Below, piece by piece: positions 20,707 through 32,735 of a DNA stretch of 64,000 nucleotides; the stretch's first letter is position 1, and each line of letters opens with the position of its first letter. Both the position numbers and the translations under genes were made by a program. Below the pieces are notes generated by a model. It saw only the letters and a list, made by a program, of their open reading frames with translations. It was not told the origin of the DNA and searched no databases. The DNA comes from Limnephilus marmoratus. Taxonomy: Eukaryota; Arthropoda; Insecta; Trichoptera; Limnephilidae. The stretch spans positions 7,564,001-7,628,000 of the forward strand of contig OU862913.1 of assembly GCA_917880885.1 (NCBI GenBank). Reading direction: 5' to 3'.

Positions 20707-21417
20707 TAATACTCTACTTATAATATATTCTGTTTACAGAGTGGGATGATGATCTGCTTCATGTGAACAAACATTATTAGCAAGTACAGCCGAGCTATTA
20801 AAGCAAAAATGTATAAAAACTTCACTGAGCAATACCAAGTTATGTGTGTTGATATATAACATATGAATAATAATCTGCGTTTTATAAATTTTAAATTAAG
20901 TATCCCACTAGAAGACTTAAAATATAATCTATTACTAAATATTCTAAAAATACATAGGTACACTAGAAGACAGACGTAAAATAAACGACTAAACATTTTT
21001 ATTCGAAATACTTAACTCTAAATTCGACTGTTGCGAACTCCTACAACTCATTAACTTACGAATACCGACAGTAACCACGCGACAAAATACATTATTCTAC
21101 TGCAGCATTCACAAGCGGAACTACATTGCCCACTCTCCTATACAACGATTTCACACTATGGGGAATCAGTACCTACTTAGGTGATGTCGACATATTTAAC
21201 ATCAACTTGGCGAATTTTGTGGATGTTGTAAAAAACATATTCCAAAACTATTACTAAACATATGTGTATTTTTGTAAACTTATCAAATTGCTGTATTTTT
21301 GTGACTTGTGTGCATTTTTTATCTAATTTTATTTTTGTTATTTCATTATCTATTGAAAAATCATCTGTCATCATTGTACTACCAAACATGTAAACGCCCT
21401 CTGGGCGTTGAATAAAT
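20707..21417. other. Unannotated spacer
   Basis: AT-rich sequence without a recognisable gene or repeat. Short minus-strand frames (20718-20996 and 21177-21389) have no motif I recognise. Confidence 0.5.
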
Positions 21418-21848
21418 GACTCCAGATACTAATATCTACAGCCTGTATGTCTGACGAATATCTACAGCTCATATGTTGAACTAATATCTACGAACTTCAG
21501 AGTGTTGATTAATATCTACAGAGCTTAGGTTGAACTAATATCTACAGAGCATAGGTTGGACTAATCAGCTAAATGTGTCCAATAGTCCGATATTAGGGAT
21601 TTTTACATACATACTTACATAAATTAAGTTTTTTAAACTGCATACGCAATATAACGTTATTCCAATATGCTATACACAATTGCAAATCCAACCTCTGCCA
21701 GTGCTGTAGATATTCGTCAACACTTTGGTTGTCATAGATATTAGTCAACAGTTTGAGCTGTAGATATTCGTCAACACTTTGATTCTCATAGATATTAGTT
21801 CGATTTTTTCAGTTTTTGGAATTCCTGTAGATATTAGTAGACGCCTCC
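21418..21848. mobile_element. Second copy of the ACTAATATCTACAG element
   Basis: It is 431 bp and nearly identical to 5251-5682, with the same termini and internal tandem and inverted motifs. A perfect 8-bp duplication GAATAAAT flanks it (21410-21417 and 21849-21856). The two copies together define the element ends. Confidence 0.92.
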
Positions 21849-22510
21849 GAATAAATAAGCCATATTAAAATCATCTTTTTTTCAAGCAAAACGAAGAAGA
21901 CCTTAAAAGTGCCCATAAAAAGTAAATAATATCAAATTGACATTTAAAGTTTTACATAGAGATTTGGTGAATAAGCCACACCCGGTTGAATGGGATTTGT
22001 ATTACGACAAAGCTCAAACCTTCGCTTCTATTAAAACCTACAATAAACTTGGAATAGAGAACTCCAGTCCATTTTTTTTATTTTTTTTAATGAATAAAGA
22101 CCTTCAAACTTAAATAACTGCATTTTTATTTTTATAGTTAGTTTTAATAGTTAAAATAATTGTCAAAGTTTTAATTTTTCAAGACCCCCAGAAACGCACC
22201 ATATCTATAATGGATTGTGTGACGTCTTCACCCACCATAGTTTTTTACTTTTTAAGTTGCCATTTTGAATCAGTGATGTTATGTCGAGGGAAATTAAAAT
22301 ATTTTTTAGGGATAAGGAAAATCAGGACAAAATCTAGGGAAATTTCAAACTCTGGCAAAATTTTTATTACATATGACAATATTACTGGTATTATATATAT
22401 ATATATATATATATACGAATACATATTTTTTGGAATTCTTATGAATCTTAATTATTGTTCATGTACTTACATGCAATGTTATTTTTAACACTGACAACTC
22501 AAAATGATAT
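21849..22510. other. Spacer with a TA microsatellite
   Basis: No gene is seen. A (TA)n run of about 24 bases lies at 22391-22415. Confidence 0.5.
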
Positions 22511-22670
22511 TAGGGAACTACCCATACTACGTGACACGTTCTGGGGGGGGGTCTTCAAAATACCACGCTTGGTACAAATGAGCGGTGGGTTGCTTAGGTT
22601 TTTGGTCACGATGGGGGGGGGGGGTTAAAAAGTGCAAAAAGTTTGTCACGTAGTATGGGTACGCTCCCTA
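22511..22670. mobile_element. 160-bp inverted-repeat element with G tracts
   Basis: Ends TAGGGAACTACCCATACTAC and its inverse (GTAGTATGGGTACGCTCCCTA) bracket two G runs of 8-12 bases. A TA may be duplicated at the ends. It is non-coding. Just to its right, 22707-22765 holds a direct duplication of AAAATTATTTATGTTTTAAG. Confidence 0.75.
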
Positions 22671-22884
22671 TGTATCTAAAAAGATAAATGGGACCACTGA
22701 AAAAAAAAATTATTTATGTTTTAAGTTCCGTTTTTTAAAAAAAATTATTTATGTTTTAAGTTTCCGTTTCCGTGATGGCGGTTGATTTTTATTTTGCAAA
22801 GTGTTTTTTTTTTTTTTTATTTGGAAATCAGTTTCTAATTCAGTGGTGAGTGTATTCGTAATTTTAAATTATTACTTCACATAG

Positions 22885-23302
22885 TGTTTAGAATTAAACC
22901 CAGGACGCAAACCAATTATGCAGTTGAGTTACTATCAAAGGTTGGATTGCGATCCAAGAGTTGTCTGATTTGTTTGTTAGATGTCGATAGAATCATGTTT
23001 TATTTTTTGTCTCTCTCACACAACAAACAAGGGAAATATAGAGGTACGAAAGTCTTATAAAAAGGCTTGTATTAGTAAAATTAACTTGCTTCTTTACGAA
23101 AACTTGCACTAAGAATTTAAAATACTACTGAACCCTTGTCCGTTGGGTGGGGAAAGTTATTGTCGTCAGTTATAAGTTTATAAATATCAAATCATAACAA
23201 TAAAAATTCAAGAACTTAAAGTTAAAACAAAAAAGTGCTTCATTTATAAAAAACCAGTCTGCCCAAAAGAAATCTCCTAAGTGAAGACCTCAATTTTTTA
23301 CA
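22885..23302 (+). repeat. BEL element 1, 5' LTR
   Basis: It starts TGTTTAGAATTAAACCC and ends TTTTTTACA. It matches 41220-41637 throughout as far as I can compare by eye. The last ~50 bases together with the primer site are tandemly duplicated (see 23290-23395). Confidence 0.93.
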
Positions 23303-23395
23303 TTTGGTCCTTCGAGCCGGATCGATCCCACGAGCGGATACCTCAATTTTTTTTACATTTGGTCCTTCGAGCCGGATTGATCCCACGAGCGGACA
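23290..23395 (+). promoter_or_regulatory. tRNA-Tyr primer-binding site, duplicated with the LTR edge
   Basis: TGGTCCTTCGAGCCGGA begins 2 bases after the LTR. It equals the complement of the 3' end of insect tRNA-Tyr (CCA included), the primer for minus-strand synthesis. The block CCTCAATTTTTTACATTTGG through CACGAGCGGA occurs twice in tandem (about 54 bp apart), giving two primer sites. Confidence 0.75.
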
Positions 23396-24180
23396 CCTGG
23401 AATCCAGATCAAAAAATCAATGAAAGCCAGACATGAACCAGCAATAAACTAGGAGAATTCTGATGAAGCGGATCTTCAACAAGGGCAAGTGACCATCCTG
23501 TTTTTTATCCATTTGATCCCATAGAAAAGAAACAAATTCGGTTAGACCACTTCGGTATTTTATTGTTGTTGATATAAAAAATCGCAACGGGCTAATTGTT
23601 ACAATTGATATTGGCAAGATTTTTTGTGGCTAGCTATGATTATAGTGTCGCAAAAAACATAAAAATCGGAGTTGTGTTTTCATTGTTTTGATTGTTTTTG
23701 ATGTTGATGCTTTCGATACTGTCGGTAAAGCAGGCGACGAGTAAAAGGTACTGTCGTTATTTATTTGCAACTGAAACTAACAAGGTTTTTTGTGGGTAGT
23801 CATATGATTATGATACCGCAAAAAACAGAAGGATAATTATTATAATACATGAAATGTATTAATTGATTATTCAAACAATCTGAAAGCGATCGTTGAGTGT
23901 TGTTTTTGACTTCCGTAGTATTGTTCGAGTCGGTAATGCAGACGGTGACGGTAGGCACGAAGTGATTCCGTTGTTTGTAAAAGGTCAAGTTACGACGCGA
24001 GCTTTCATCAGAAATTAATAATAGAAGATTTTTTAGTGTTTTGTTAAAACAAAAGAAACAATCAAGTAAAAGACAGTGCAAGTTTTTTGTGTTTTTGTGT
24101 TTAGCGTGGTTAGAAGTGAACCACGCCAGAGCAATCAGTGAGTATTGATTGTCTGTTATTTATCCCTGTTATTTAAAATC

Positions 24181-26703
24181 ATGGATTTGAAATATTTAAC
24201 TGCCCAGTGCGGCATATGTAAGGGAAAATTGTATAGATTTAGCAATTACTTGGATGGGGAAGAGTTGTTAAATTCGGAAATCGAAATACGTTTGAAAAGA
24301 ATCGAACCTATTCTAGATGTCTTTAGAAAACTCCAAGATAAAATAGAGACATTATTGCCGGATGAATTAAAAAATGGAACCGAGCGAGAAATGTTTGAAA
24401 ATTTATATTATATTGTATTGACAAAGGCCAAGGATAAATTCAACGAAACCGGTAAAATCATCAATTCTATCAAACTTTCAATCTTTGAACCACCTCGGTT
24501 CAAAGAAGATTATGAGCACAATTGCATTTATTGTAATAAAAATCATAAAACTTATAATTGTCAAAAGTTTTTAAATTTAGCAATAGAGGATAGATTGACA
24601 ACAATACATCGTTTGAATGCTTGTCTGAAATGTTTGTCGGTAGAACATAAATTTCCGGATTGTAAAAGTAAATATAGTTGTCACAAGTGTGGAGCGAATT
24701 CACACAACACTTTATTACATTTACAAAATGAAGAAATGCAAAGTCATCAGGGAAGTGATACTTCTTCAAGAGGACTTATTATTAAAAATTGCGCATTAAA
24801 ATCATCCAGCAGAAAAGCTGATATCCCTATTACCGGAATTCATAATGAAATACAGCATATTAAAAACATTGTGGATTTGGAAATATCTTCCAATTATTCA
24901 CCATATTCAAAGAGGATTGAATGCCTAGTATTGTCGGAGGTGACCAGTAATCTACCGCAAATCTCATTTCAGGAAAAAGGCACCGGCATCCCCCAAGGAT
25001 TGCAATTGGCAGATCCAAACATTAATGAAACCGGCCCGATAGACATGTTGATCGGGGCTGACACTTTCAGGGAGACTCTGCACTCTGACCGGATGAAGAT
25101 TCAAGATTCCGGACCCATCTTCACTTCAGAAAAGAGGCCAGTAGAAATTTGTAATCTTTCACTCAACTTAAAACATAAGCAAATTGAAAATTTGTTGAAA
25201 TTTGAGGAGCTAAATCCTATTGAACATAGGAATCACGAGGAGCGAGCGTGTGAAGAAAGCTTCACAGCTGCTCATAAAAGAAATGGCAGAGGCCGTTTCA
25301 TTGTAAGTTTAATACAACGCCCCTGTGCGAAACAGCTAGGCGAAAGTCTCCCTATGGCGGAGAAGAGATTGTATAATTTGGAGAAAAAATTAGACTCAAA
25401 CCCAGAATTAATGAAAGATTACAAGAATTTTATGCAGGAGTACAAGGACTTAGGTCATATGACGCAATGTGAACCATTGTCACAAAATCAAATACCCTAT
25501 TATCTGCCTCACCATGCGGTGATCAAAGAGTCTAGTACAACTACTAAGACCAGAGTCGTATTCGATGGATCGGCTAAATCCTCAACTGGAATTTCCTTAA
25601 ATGATGCCCTCATGATTGGGCCGATATTGCAAAAGGATTTATGTGCACATCTATTGAATTTCAGAAAACATCAGTACGCATTAACAGCCGACAAAGAAAA
25701 AATGTACCGGCAGATATTAGTGCAGCCAGAGGATAGGGACTTACAACGTATCCTTTGGAGAGACGCACCCAGCGAGGAGATTCAACATTATCGATTGAAT
25801 ACAGTCTACGGTCTGGGATCATCATTCTTAGCCCCAAGATGTTTGGAGCGGCTAGGAAATGAAAATCAAGGCACAAATCCCAAGGTCAGTTACATTCTTA
25901 AAGAAATTTTTTACATGGATGACTTGATGGCGGGTGACAGTGGTGAAGAAGATTGCTTACTAAGTAGAAGCAAACAACGGATGTTATCCTACATAGCATC
26001 CATTTTTAATCCCCCGGGTCTGATAAGACCTGTAACGATAGTAGCGAAGCTACTAATGCAACATCTGTGGCAGAACAAAACTCAGTGGGTTGAAGATATA
26101 TCTCCTGACATTTGGAAAGTTTGGAGAGCTTATATGGAAGAATTGCCGCAGATAAATAATGTGAAGGTACCTAGGAGAATCATTTGTCAAAAGCATGTGA
26201 TATCAGAAGATAATGCTGCGGATGTACTATCCAGAGATATTAGGACTTCTCAATTATTGACATCCACCATTTGGTGGCACGGACCCGATTGGCTAACTCT
26301 TGCACCATCCAATTGGCCATGCGGAGAATCTACGTACATAGATCCACCTGAGGTGAAAACAAAAACTGTAGTGTTGGCAACAGTAACGCAAGATTTGGAT
26401 ATTTTCAGGAACTACATCTCTCTACTAAATCCTTATGTCCATAATGATTTACCTTGCGTAGGCGGCAGGCTTTCCGAAGGAAAATTGCTGTCAATAAATC
26501 AACGACATCCAATCTTGCTGCCACCACATCATAATTTAACCGAATTAATTATGAAAAACTACATTTACATTTATTTATTTATTTATCAGTTACACTTGCA
26601 TGCAGGTACTCATACCGTATTGGCAATAATCAGATTGAAGTTCTGGCCATTAATGGGAAAATTTTGTGAAAATGATAATAAGGAAATGTATAATGTGTTA
26701 TAG
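24181..26703 (+). pseudogene. BEL polyprotein 1, deletion derivative with open frame
   Basis: An 840-codon frame from ATG 24181 (MDLKYLTAQCGICKGKL) aligns with the 1635-codon polyprotein at 50510-55417 but lacks several blocks: most of the capsid (about 215 residues after residue 105), the protease D-S-G segment, about 70 residues after the RT catalytic YMDD (FYMDDLMAGD is kept) and most of RNase H. Zinc-knuckle cysteines (CIYCNKNHK, CLKCLSVEHKFPDC, CHKCG) and the RT N-terminal part (TRVVFDGSAK, LTADKEKMYRQI) remain. An ATTT-rich insertion near 26570 also keeps frame. The protein would lack protease and RNase H, so it cannot support retrotransposition. After 26660 the integrase is frameshifted. 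Confidence 0.85.
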
Positions 26704-27291
26704 ATCTAATACACGATGCAGCAAATAATGGCAGACCTTCCAGCCGAAAGGAGCTTATATATTTTTGTTATTGGTGTTTTTCTTATGTATGTTTATTTGT
26801 ATGTGTGGTGTCAAAAGCCATACACTTAGAACTTGAACTGTCTTTGAATACAGAAAGTTTTTTAAATGCCTTGAAGCGTTTTATCGAGCGTAGTGGAAGG
26901 CCGAGTAAATTATTTTCAGATAATGCTACTACCTACTGTCGGAAAATCATTATCAAGGCTATCAATTCAATGGGGGTACATTCCGACAAGGGCGCTGCAC
27001 TTTGGAGGCCTTTGAGAAGTCAGAATGAAATCTGTTTAAATGTCAGTTGAAACGGCTAGCAAGTAACTCCTTATTGATATATGAGGAATTTAATACCGTT
27101 TTGTGTCAGATGAATTTTGTTTAAATTCTAGTCCTTTTACCCCATTGTCAAATGATCCAAATGACCTAATTTCCCTCAGTCCCGGTCACTTTCTTGTTGG
27201 TGGAAGCTTTGCAGTAATTCCGGAACAAGATCTACAAAATATTTCAGTCAACGGACTGAATAAATATCAAAAAAAAAAAATTCCTTGCTAA
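26655..27291 (+). pseudogene. BEL element 1 integrase remnant, frameshifted
   Basis: In a frame shifted from the main ORF, KCIMCYRSN gives the zinc-binding cysteine pair and MADLPAER follows. From 26805 the core reads SKAIHLELELSLNTESFLNA and FSDNATTYC, the D..D part of the integrase core, compared with KAVHLELVTDLSSDAF in element 2. Later pieces (LWEAF-like, SPGHFLVGG) sit in different frames. Several frameshifts and a stop make it inactive. Confidence 0.8.
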
Positions 27292-27315
27292 TACGATGTT
27301 TTTTGATCGAGGTAC

Positions 27316-27513
27316 ATGGCTCAGCTCCAAGACAGAACGAAGTGGACCAGCGGACCTAATGCGCAACTAAAACCAGGCGATATGGTGGTCTTGAAGGAAG
27401 ACAACCTACCACCATGTGTGTGGAAACTCGGACGTGTGATTGCAGTCCATCCAGGCGCTGACGGGAAAGTACGTGTGGCGACTTTCAGAACATCGCATGG
27501 AACCACTCAGAGG
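27316..27513 (+). pseudogene. BEL element 1 integrase C-terminus, cut by hAT insertion
   Basis: MAQLQDRTKWTSGPNAQL, LKPGDMVVLKEDNLPPCVWK, LGRVIAVHPGADGKVRV and FRTSHGTT form the usual BEL C-terminal domain. The frame is cut at 27513 by the hAT element; it resumes at 30816 with RAISKL and ends near 30868 after a one-base shift (LLPIDDNGPGAV). Confidence 0.88.
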
Positions 27514-27590
27514 CAGTGGCGGACTAAGCCCTTCAGAGGCCCGGGGCGGCAAAGCTGAATGATGCCCCCCCCCCCCCTAGTTTAAAGTAT

Positions 27591-27819
27591 CTAGCATGGT
27601 CGATCGATATAGGTTTTATCGAAAATGTCGGTAACTTGTCATCGTTCCCGAGCACGACTGCAGGCCGCTAACGAACAAACAACAGTTCACAACGACTAAG
27701 GGTTCCTAATTTATTTGACGTGAACTTATATTTTTTCGTTAGCGGCCTGCAGTCGTGCTCTGGAGTGATGACAAGTTACCGACAATTTCGATAAAACCTA
27801 TGTCGATCGACCATGCTAG
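27591..27819. mobile_element. 229-bp foldback element
   Basis: CTAGCATGGTCGATCGA begins the left arm and its inverse ends the right arm. Arms of about 85-90 bases (including ATCGAAAATGTCGGTAACTT and CTGCAGGCCGCTAACGAA) face each other across a 55-base loop. No coding capacity. Confidence 0.8.
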
Positions 27820-28171
27820 GTACCCTGGTCCTGCGGGACCTCCAAACGCCTCCGTGTTCCCCTGATCAAATCCTAAACAAGGCTTTAAGGACCAGGACAC
27901 TGTAAAAAAAAAATTGTCATTTTTTTTCATTTTCTAAAAGGTGTATTTGTTAATAATGCTGTCACCTAATGTTTCAAGGAAATTCTAAGAAAATTTAAAG
28001 AATGTTTTTAACAGTTTGTATGATGAATTACCCTTCAGCAAAACTTTCAAAGCGTTTTTCTCGAAACAACGTTTTTCAATCTGGTTGACAATATATTAGA
28101 AAAACTATACATCTTATTTGTATGCACCATGCACCAAGTCTTAAACTGTTCGTTAATCCAGTCACTATAGC

Positions 28172-30452
28172 CAGGGCCGTATTATCCATAAGACGTGTAG
28201 GCAACTGCTTAGGGGCCCCGCATCGGGTAGGGGCCTCTAGGGTAAAGGGGCCCCGAGATGTTTAAGCCGGCCCTGGCAGGGCCGTATTGTCCATAAGGCA
28301 GTATAGGCCACTGCCTTCGAAAATCCAGTCACTATAGCCAGGGCCGTAATATCCATACGAAGTGTAGACAACTGCCTAGGGACCCCGCATCGGGTAGGGG
28401 CCCTAGGGTAAAGGGCCCCGAGACGTGCATTGCCTAGGGGCCCCGACATGTGTAAGCCGGTCCTGGCAGGGCCGTATTGTCCATAAGGCAGTGTAGGCCA
28501 CTGCCTTCAAAAATCCAGTAACTATAGCCAGAACTGTAATATCAATACAAAGTGTAGACAACTGCCTAGGGGGCCCGCATCGGGTAGGGGCCCCTACGGT
28601 AAAGGGGCCCCGAGACGTGCATTGCCTAGGGACCCCGAGATGTTTAAGCCGGCCCTGGCAGGGCCCTATTGTCCATAAGGCAGTTTAGGCCCTTTTAGCG
28701 CCCTTGAGGTGATTTTTCACAAAAACGGCGCTTTATAAATTATACAATTATTATTATTATTATTATTAGGCCACTGCCTTCGAAAATCCAGTCACTATAG
28801 CCAGGGCCGTAATATCCATGCGAAGTGTAGACAACTGCCTAGGGACCCCGCATCGGGTAGGGGCCCTAGGGTAAAGGGCCCCGAGACGTGCATTGCCTAG
28901 GGGCCCCAAAATGTTTAAGCCGGTCCTGGCAGGGCCGTATTGTCCATAAGGCAGTGTAGGCCACTGCCTTCGAAAATCCAGTCACTATAGCCAGGGCCGG
29001 AATATCCATACGAAGTGTAGACAACTGCCTAGGGACCCCGCATCGGGTAGGGGCCCTAGGGTAAAGGGCCCCGAGACGTGCATTGCCTAGGGGCCCCGAA
29101 ATGTTTAAGCCGGTCCTGGCAGGGCCGTATTGTCCATAAGGCAGTGTAGGCCACTGCCTTCGAAAATCCAGTCACTATAGCCAGGGCCGCAATATTTATA
29201 AGAAATGTAGATAACTACCTAGGGGCCTTGCATCGGGTAGGGGCCCGTAGAGTAAAGGCCCCCAAGACGTGCATTGCCTAGGGGCCCCGACATGTTTAAG
29301 CCGGCCCTGGCAGGGCCGTATTGTCTATAAGGCAGTATAGGCCACTGCCTTCGAAAATCCAGTCACTATAGCCAGGGCCGTAATATCCGTACGAAGTGTA
29401 GACAACTGCCTAGGGACCCCGCATCAGGTAGGTGCCCTAGGGTAAAGGGCCCCGAGACGTGCATTGTCTAGGGGCTCCGACATGTTTAAGCCGGTCCTGG
29501 CAGGGCCGTATTGTCCATAAGGCAGTGTAGGCCACTGCCTTCGAAAATCCAGTCACTATAGCCAGGGCCGGAATATCCATACGAAGTGTAGACAACTGCC
29601 TAGGGACCCCGCATCGGGTAGGGGCCCTAGGGTAAAGGGCCCCGAGACGTGCATTGCCTAGGGGCCCCGAAATGTTTAAGCCGGTCCTGGCAGGGCCGTA
29701 TTGTCCATAAGGCAGTGTAGGCCACTGCCTTCGAAAATCCAGTCACTATAGCCAGGGCCGCAATATTTATAAGAAATGTAGATAACTACCTAGGGGCCTT
29801 GCATCGGGTAGGGGCCCGTAGAGTAAAGGCCCCCAAGACGTGCATTGCCTAGGGGCCCCGACATGTTTAAGCCGGCCCTGGCAGGGCCGTATTGTCTATA
29901 AGGCAGTATAGGCCACTGCCTTCGAAAATCCAGTCACTATAGCCAGGGCCGTAATATCCGTACGAAGTGTAGACAACTGCCTAGGGACCCCGCATCAGGT
30001 AGGTGCCCTAGGGTAAAGGGCCCCGAGACGTGCATTGTCTAGGGGCTCCGACATGTTTAAGCCGGTCCTGGCAGGGCCGTATTGTCCATAAGGCAGTATA
30101 GGCCACTGCCTTCGAAAATCCAGTCACTATAGCCAGGGCCGTAATATCCATACGAAGTGTAGACAACTGCCTAGGGACCCCGCATCGGGTAGGGGCCCTA
30201 GGGTAAAGGGCCCCGAGACGTGCATTGCCTAGGGGCCCCGAAATGTTTAAGCCGGTCCTGGCAGGGCCGTATTGTCCATAAGGCAGTGTAGGCCACTGCC
30301 TTCGAAAATCCAGTCACTATAGCCAGGGCCGTAATATTTATAAGAAGTTTAGATAACTGTCTAGGGGCCACGCATCGGCTAGGGGCCCCTGTGGTTAAGG
30401 GGCCCCGAGACGTGCATTGAGTGGGGGCCCCGACATGTTTAATCCGGTCCTG
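28172..30452. repeat. Satellite-like array, ~190-bp units with three-unit periodicity
   Basis: After a 105-bp starter unit (28172-28276) that itself has CAGGGCCG..CGGCCCTG inverted ends, 11 units start at 28277, 28467, 28659, 28930, 29120, 29311, 29501, 29691, 29882, 30072 and 30262. Spacing is 190-192 except one of 271, which holds a 75-bp insertion. Units three apart (28930/29501, 29120/29691, 29311/29882) are nearly identical, so a 571-bp higher-order repeat was amplified last. Each unit contains two copies of CAGGGCCGTA, like hAT termini. Non-coding. Confidence 0.93.
28692..28766 (+). mobile_element. Short retrotransposon tail inserted in a satellite unit
   Basis: The sequence GGCGCTTTATAAATTATAC followed by (ATT)n resembles the 3' tail of CR1/L2-group non-LTR elements. 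TAGGCC is duplicated on both sides (28686-28691, 28767-28772). It explains the one 271-bp spacing in the array. Confidence 0.65.
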
Positions 30453-30815
30453 ACTATGATATCAGACGAGGAAAATTTACCATGAAAAATAGAAAATAAA
30501 ATTCATTCAAAAATAAAACGCATTTAAATTTGCTGAAGGATAATTCAACATACAAACTGTTCCAAACGGTTTCACATAAAATGCTGTATCTCCGTCAATT
30601 TTTCGAATTTCGTTAAAAAAAATGTTGAGAGCATTCTTAACAAGTGCATCTATCAAAAAATGAAATAAAAATAACAAAAAAATTACAGTGGTGCCTTAAA
30701 GCCTTTTTTAGGGTTTGATCAAAGGAACGTGGAGGCGTTTGGGGGCCCCCCAAGGCTGGGGGCCCGGGGCGGGCCGCCCCCCCCGCCCCCCCCTTAGTCC
30801 GCCACTGCTCAGAGG

Positions 30816-31408
30816 GCAATTTCGAAGCTGTTCTATTGCCAATAGACGACAACGGACCAGGCGCTGTGTAAGCACAAAATAAAAAAAAGGACTTGTGCTT
30901 TATGAAAAAAAACAATGACTGCATAAAACAAGATAAACCAATAAATAGTAAAAAAACAATATAAAAATTTGTACGTTGAAAGTAAAAAATAATATAAAAA
31001 TTTGTACGTTAAAAGTAACCAAAAAGGACAAAAGGAAGATATAATAATAAATTAAAAGTAAAAATCAGTGTACAAAATGCGGATAAATGTGGAGCAATAA
31101 AATTTTGAGTGTGGTAGGGAGTGATATAAAAAATAATAAAACAAAAAGGATTGTAGATCCATATATTTAAAAAAAAAAGGATAAAACCACTTAATGAACG
31201 CTTATAAACCAACATAGCCTGCTGGCTAGAATTGCAAACTGCATATGTAAATATATCTGGAAAGACATTGTAATAATTCCAAATGTGGCAATGAACTATG
31301 GAAGGAAGGATGATTTATCTTTATTTAATTTTTTCCCGAGGAAGGAAGGAAGGATGACCAGGAAACCTACCGCGATATGTTTGTGCCGTCTATATTATAT
31401 GTTTATAT
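30816..31408 (+). other. End of BEL 1 polyprotein and 3' untranslated region
   Basis: The first ~50 bases finish the integrase C-terminus. The rest is AT-rich with small repeats (AATATAAAAATTTGTACGTT twice, GGAAGGAAGGA) and no gene. Confidence 0.6.
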
Positions 31409-32707
31409 TGTTATGATGTGGATGCATCATTACATATAAATTACTTTAATTTATTACTCGGATAGGCAGGTACCTTTATTTGAAGGATGGTAATAGTTTA
31501 TTCGAGATACTCGGCAGGTTGGCAGACTGAGCGGAAACGGGTTTTGGTTTTTAAAACGGCACTCTGGACGAGAGAGAACACGGGAGGACGCCGTGTTTTT
31601 CTCGGGCACAGTCACCTAGCGATTTAAGTTTTATAATGTAAAATATACCGGAACAATACGACTCCGCGTTGCAAAGAGATCCGTACATTATGTGTAAATA
31701 ACGGGATTAACCTAAAGATCCGAATTGTTCGGCCCGGAATTAACGAAGTTTTTCGGTTCATCAATGGCCGTCGGCGCCTCGTGCGACGAGAATAAGTAAT
31801 GCCGTTTATCTAGCTGATCTGGCGACTGGGAAAGTGCAATTGGCGAACATGGACTCCCGCTACACCTCGCAAGCCACGGCGAAGTTTATTTAATTAGTGT
31901 TCGGAGTTTTAACTTTAACATCCGCCGCCTACTGAGGCGTTCATATAAAAAACCCGCGTACTTGATTTTGATACGCAGAACAGACCGTTCCGGTTCACCG
32001 CAACCCCGGATTCGTCGCCGACTCCGTCTGTCAACAAATCCCGTAGGCATCCATCTATTTGGGCTTGATGGCCTCGTAGGACGGGCATCATACTGCTGGC
32101 CAGGCTGGCGCAATACACCGGATCATTTCTCATCGTCCTGATGCTCCCAGGGGGGTTTGGCATCGCGACCTCAGCAGGATCACATCAGGACCACCTCTTG
32201 GATGCTGGACGAAGCACCAAGCTCCACTACGTGCATCATGCCTGCCCGCAGGCACTTAATCCGAATTAGCTAGTTTTCAAGGTCATGGTCGCAATACAGG
32301 GGTGAGTTTTCAGTAGTGTATTTTTTCCCTTGTAAAATTGGTTTATAATACCGTATTGTTTTAAATGTTCGATATTGTAAATATAGAAAATATTGATTCA
32401 AATCTCTTTGTTATTTCATATCGATACACTGTAGTTCCTAATGATGAGTAAAGAAGTGATTGTCATAGTGCCCACGCTCCCTGGGAAGAATTAAATGCTC
32501 TCCGTCGTTCTAGGAAGAAGGCGTAGTGAATTCAACTGTGGACATATTCTGTCTTGAACAGGATTTGGCGCTCTATTAATAGAAAAGTACGCAGTTGTAT
32601 TCATCCCGTCTTCTTCCCTCTCAGCTAGCCACATCATATGGCTCCTTACGCCATTTTGCACGTAATAATTGCCGTTTCAACGTGAATTATAAGATATTCA
32701 CATAACA
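31409..32707 (+). repeat. Gypsy element 5' LTR
   Basis: 1299 bases starting TGTTATGATGTGGATGC and ending ATTCACATAACA. Two overlapping minus-strand frames of 75 and 82 codons occur identically in both LTRs and have no known motif. Confidence 0.95.
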
Positions 32708-32735
32708 TTTGACGCCTTTAACGTGGGTTGCTCGT
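32708..32735 (+). promoter_or_regulatory. Candidate tRNA primer-binding site
   Basis: Directly after the LTR, TTTGACGCCTTTAACGTGGG resembles TGGCGCCCAACGTGGG, the complement of tRNA-Lys, with a two-base insertion and mismatches. The position is right; the tRNA identity is uncertain. Confidence 0.4.

Larger units (their letters stand above)
27514..30807 (+). mobile_element. 3.3-kb non-autonomous hAT element carrying a satellite array
   Basis: Ends CAGTGGCGGACTAAG and the exact inverse are flanked by the perfect 8-bp duplication CTCAGAGG (27506-27513, 30808-30815). Beyond the short termini the two ends are longer divergent inverted repeats: AACGCCTCCGTGTTCC..GATCAAATCC on the left mirrors 30700-30745, and CAGTTTGTATGATGAATTAC mirrors about 30540-30560. 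The left arm contains a foldback insert (27591-27819). The centre is a tandem array (28172-30452). No transposase is present. C runs of 13 or more lie just inside both ends. Confidence 0.92.

Noticed and set aside
24500..24769. Minus-strand frame opposite the BEL polyprotein
   Set aside because: Shadow of the plus-strand coding sequence; no independent motif.
28277..30452. CRISPR-like array
   Set aside because: Units are contiguous ~190-bp repeats without spacers, in an animal genome; it is satellite DNA.
31886..32163. 75- and 82-codon minus-strand frames also present at 40154-40431
   Set aside because: The duplication is explained by the two gypsy LTRs; the frames overlap each other and have no motif, so repetition is not evidence of coding.
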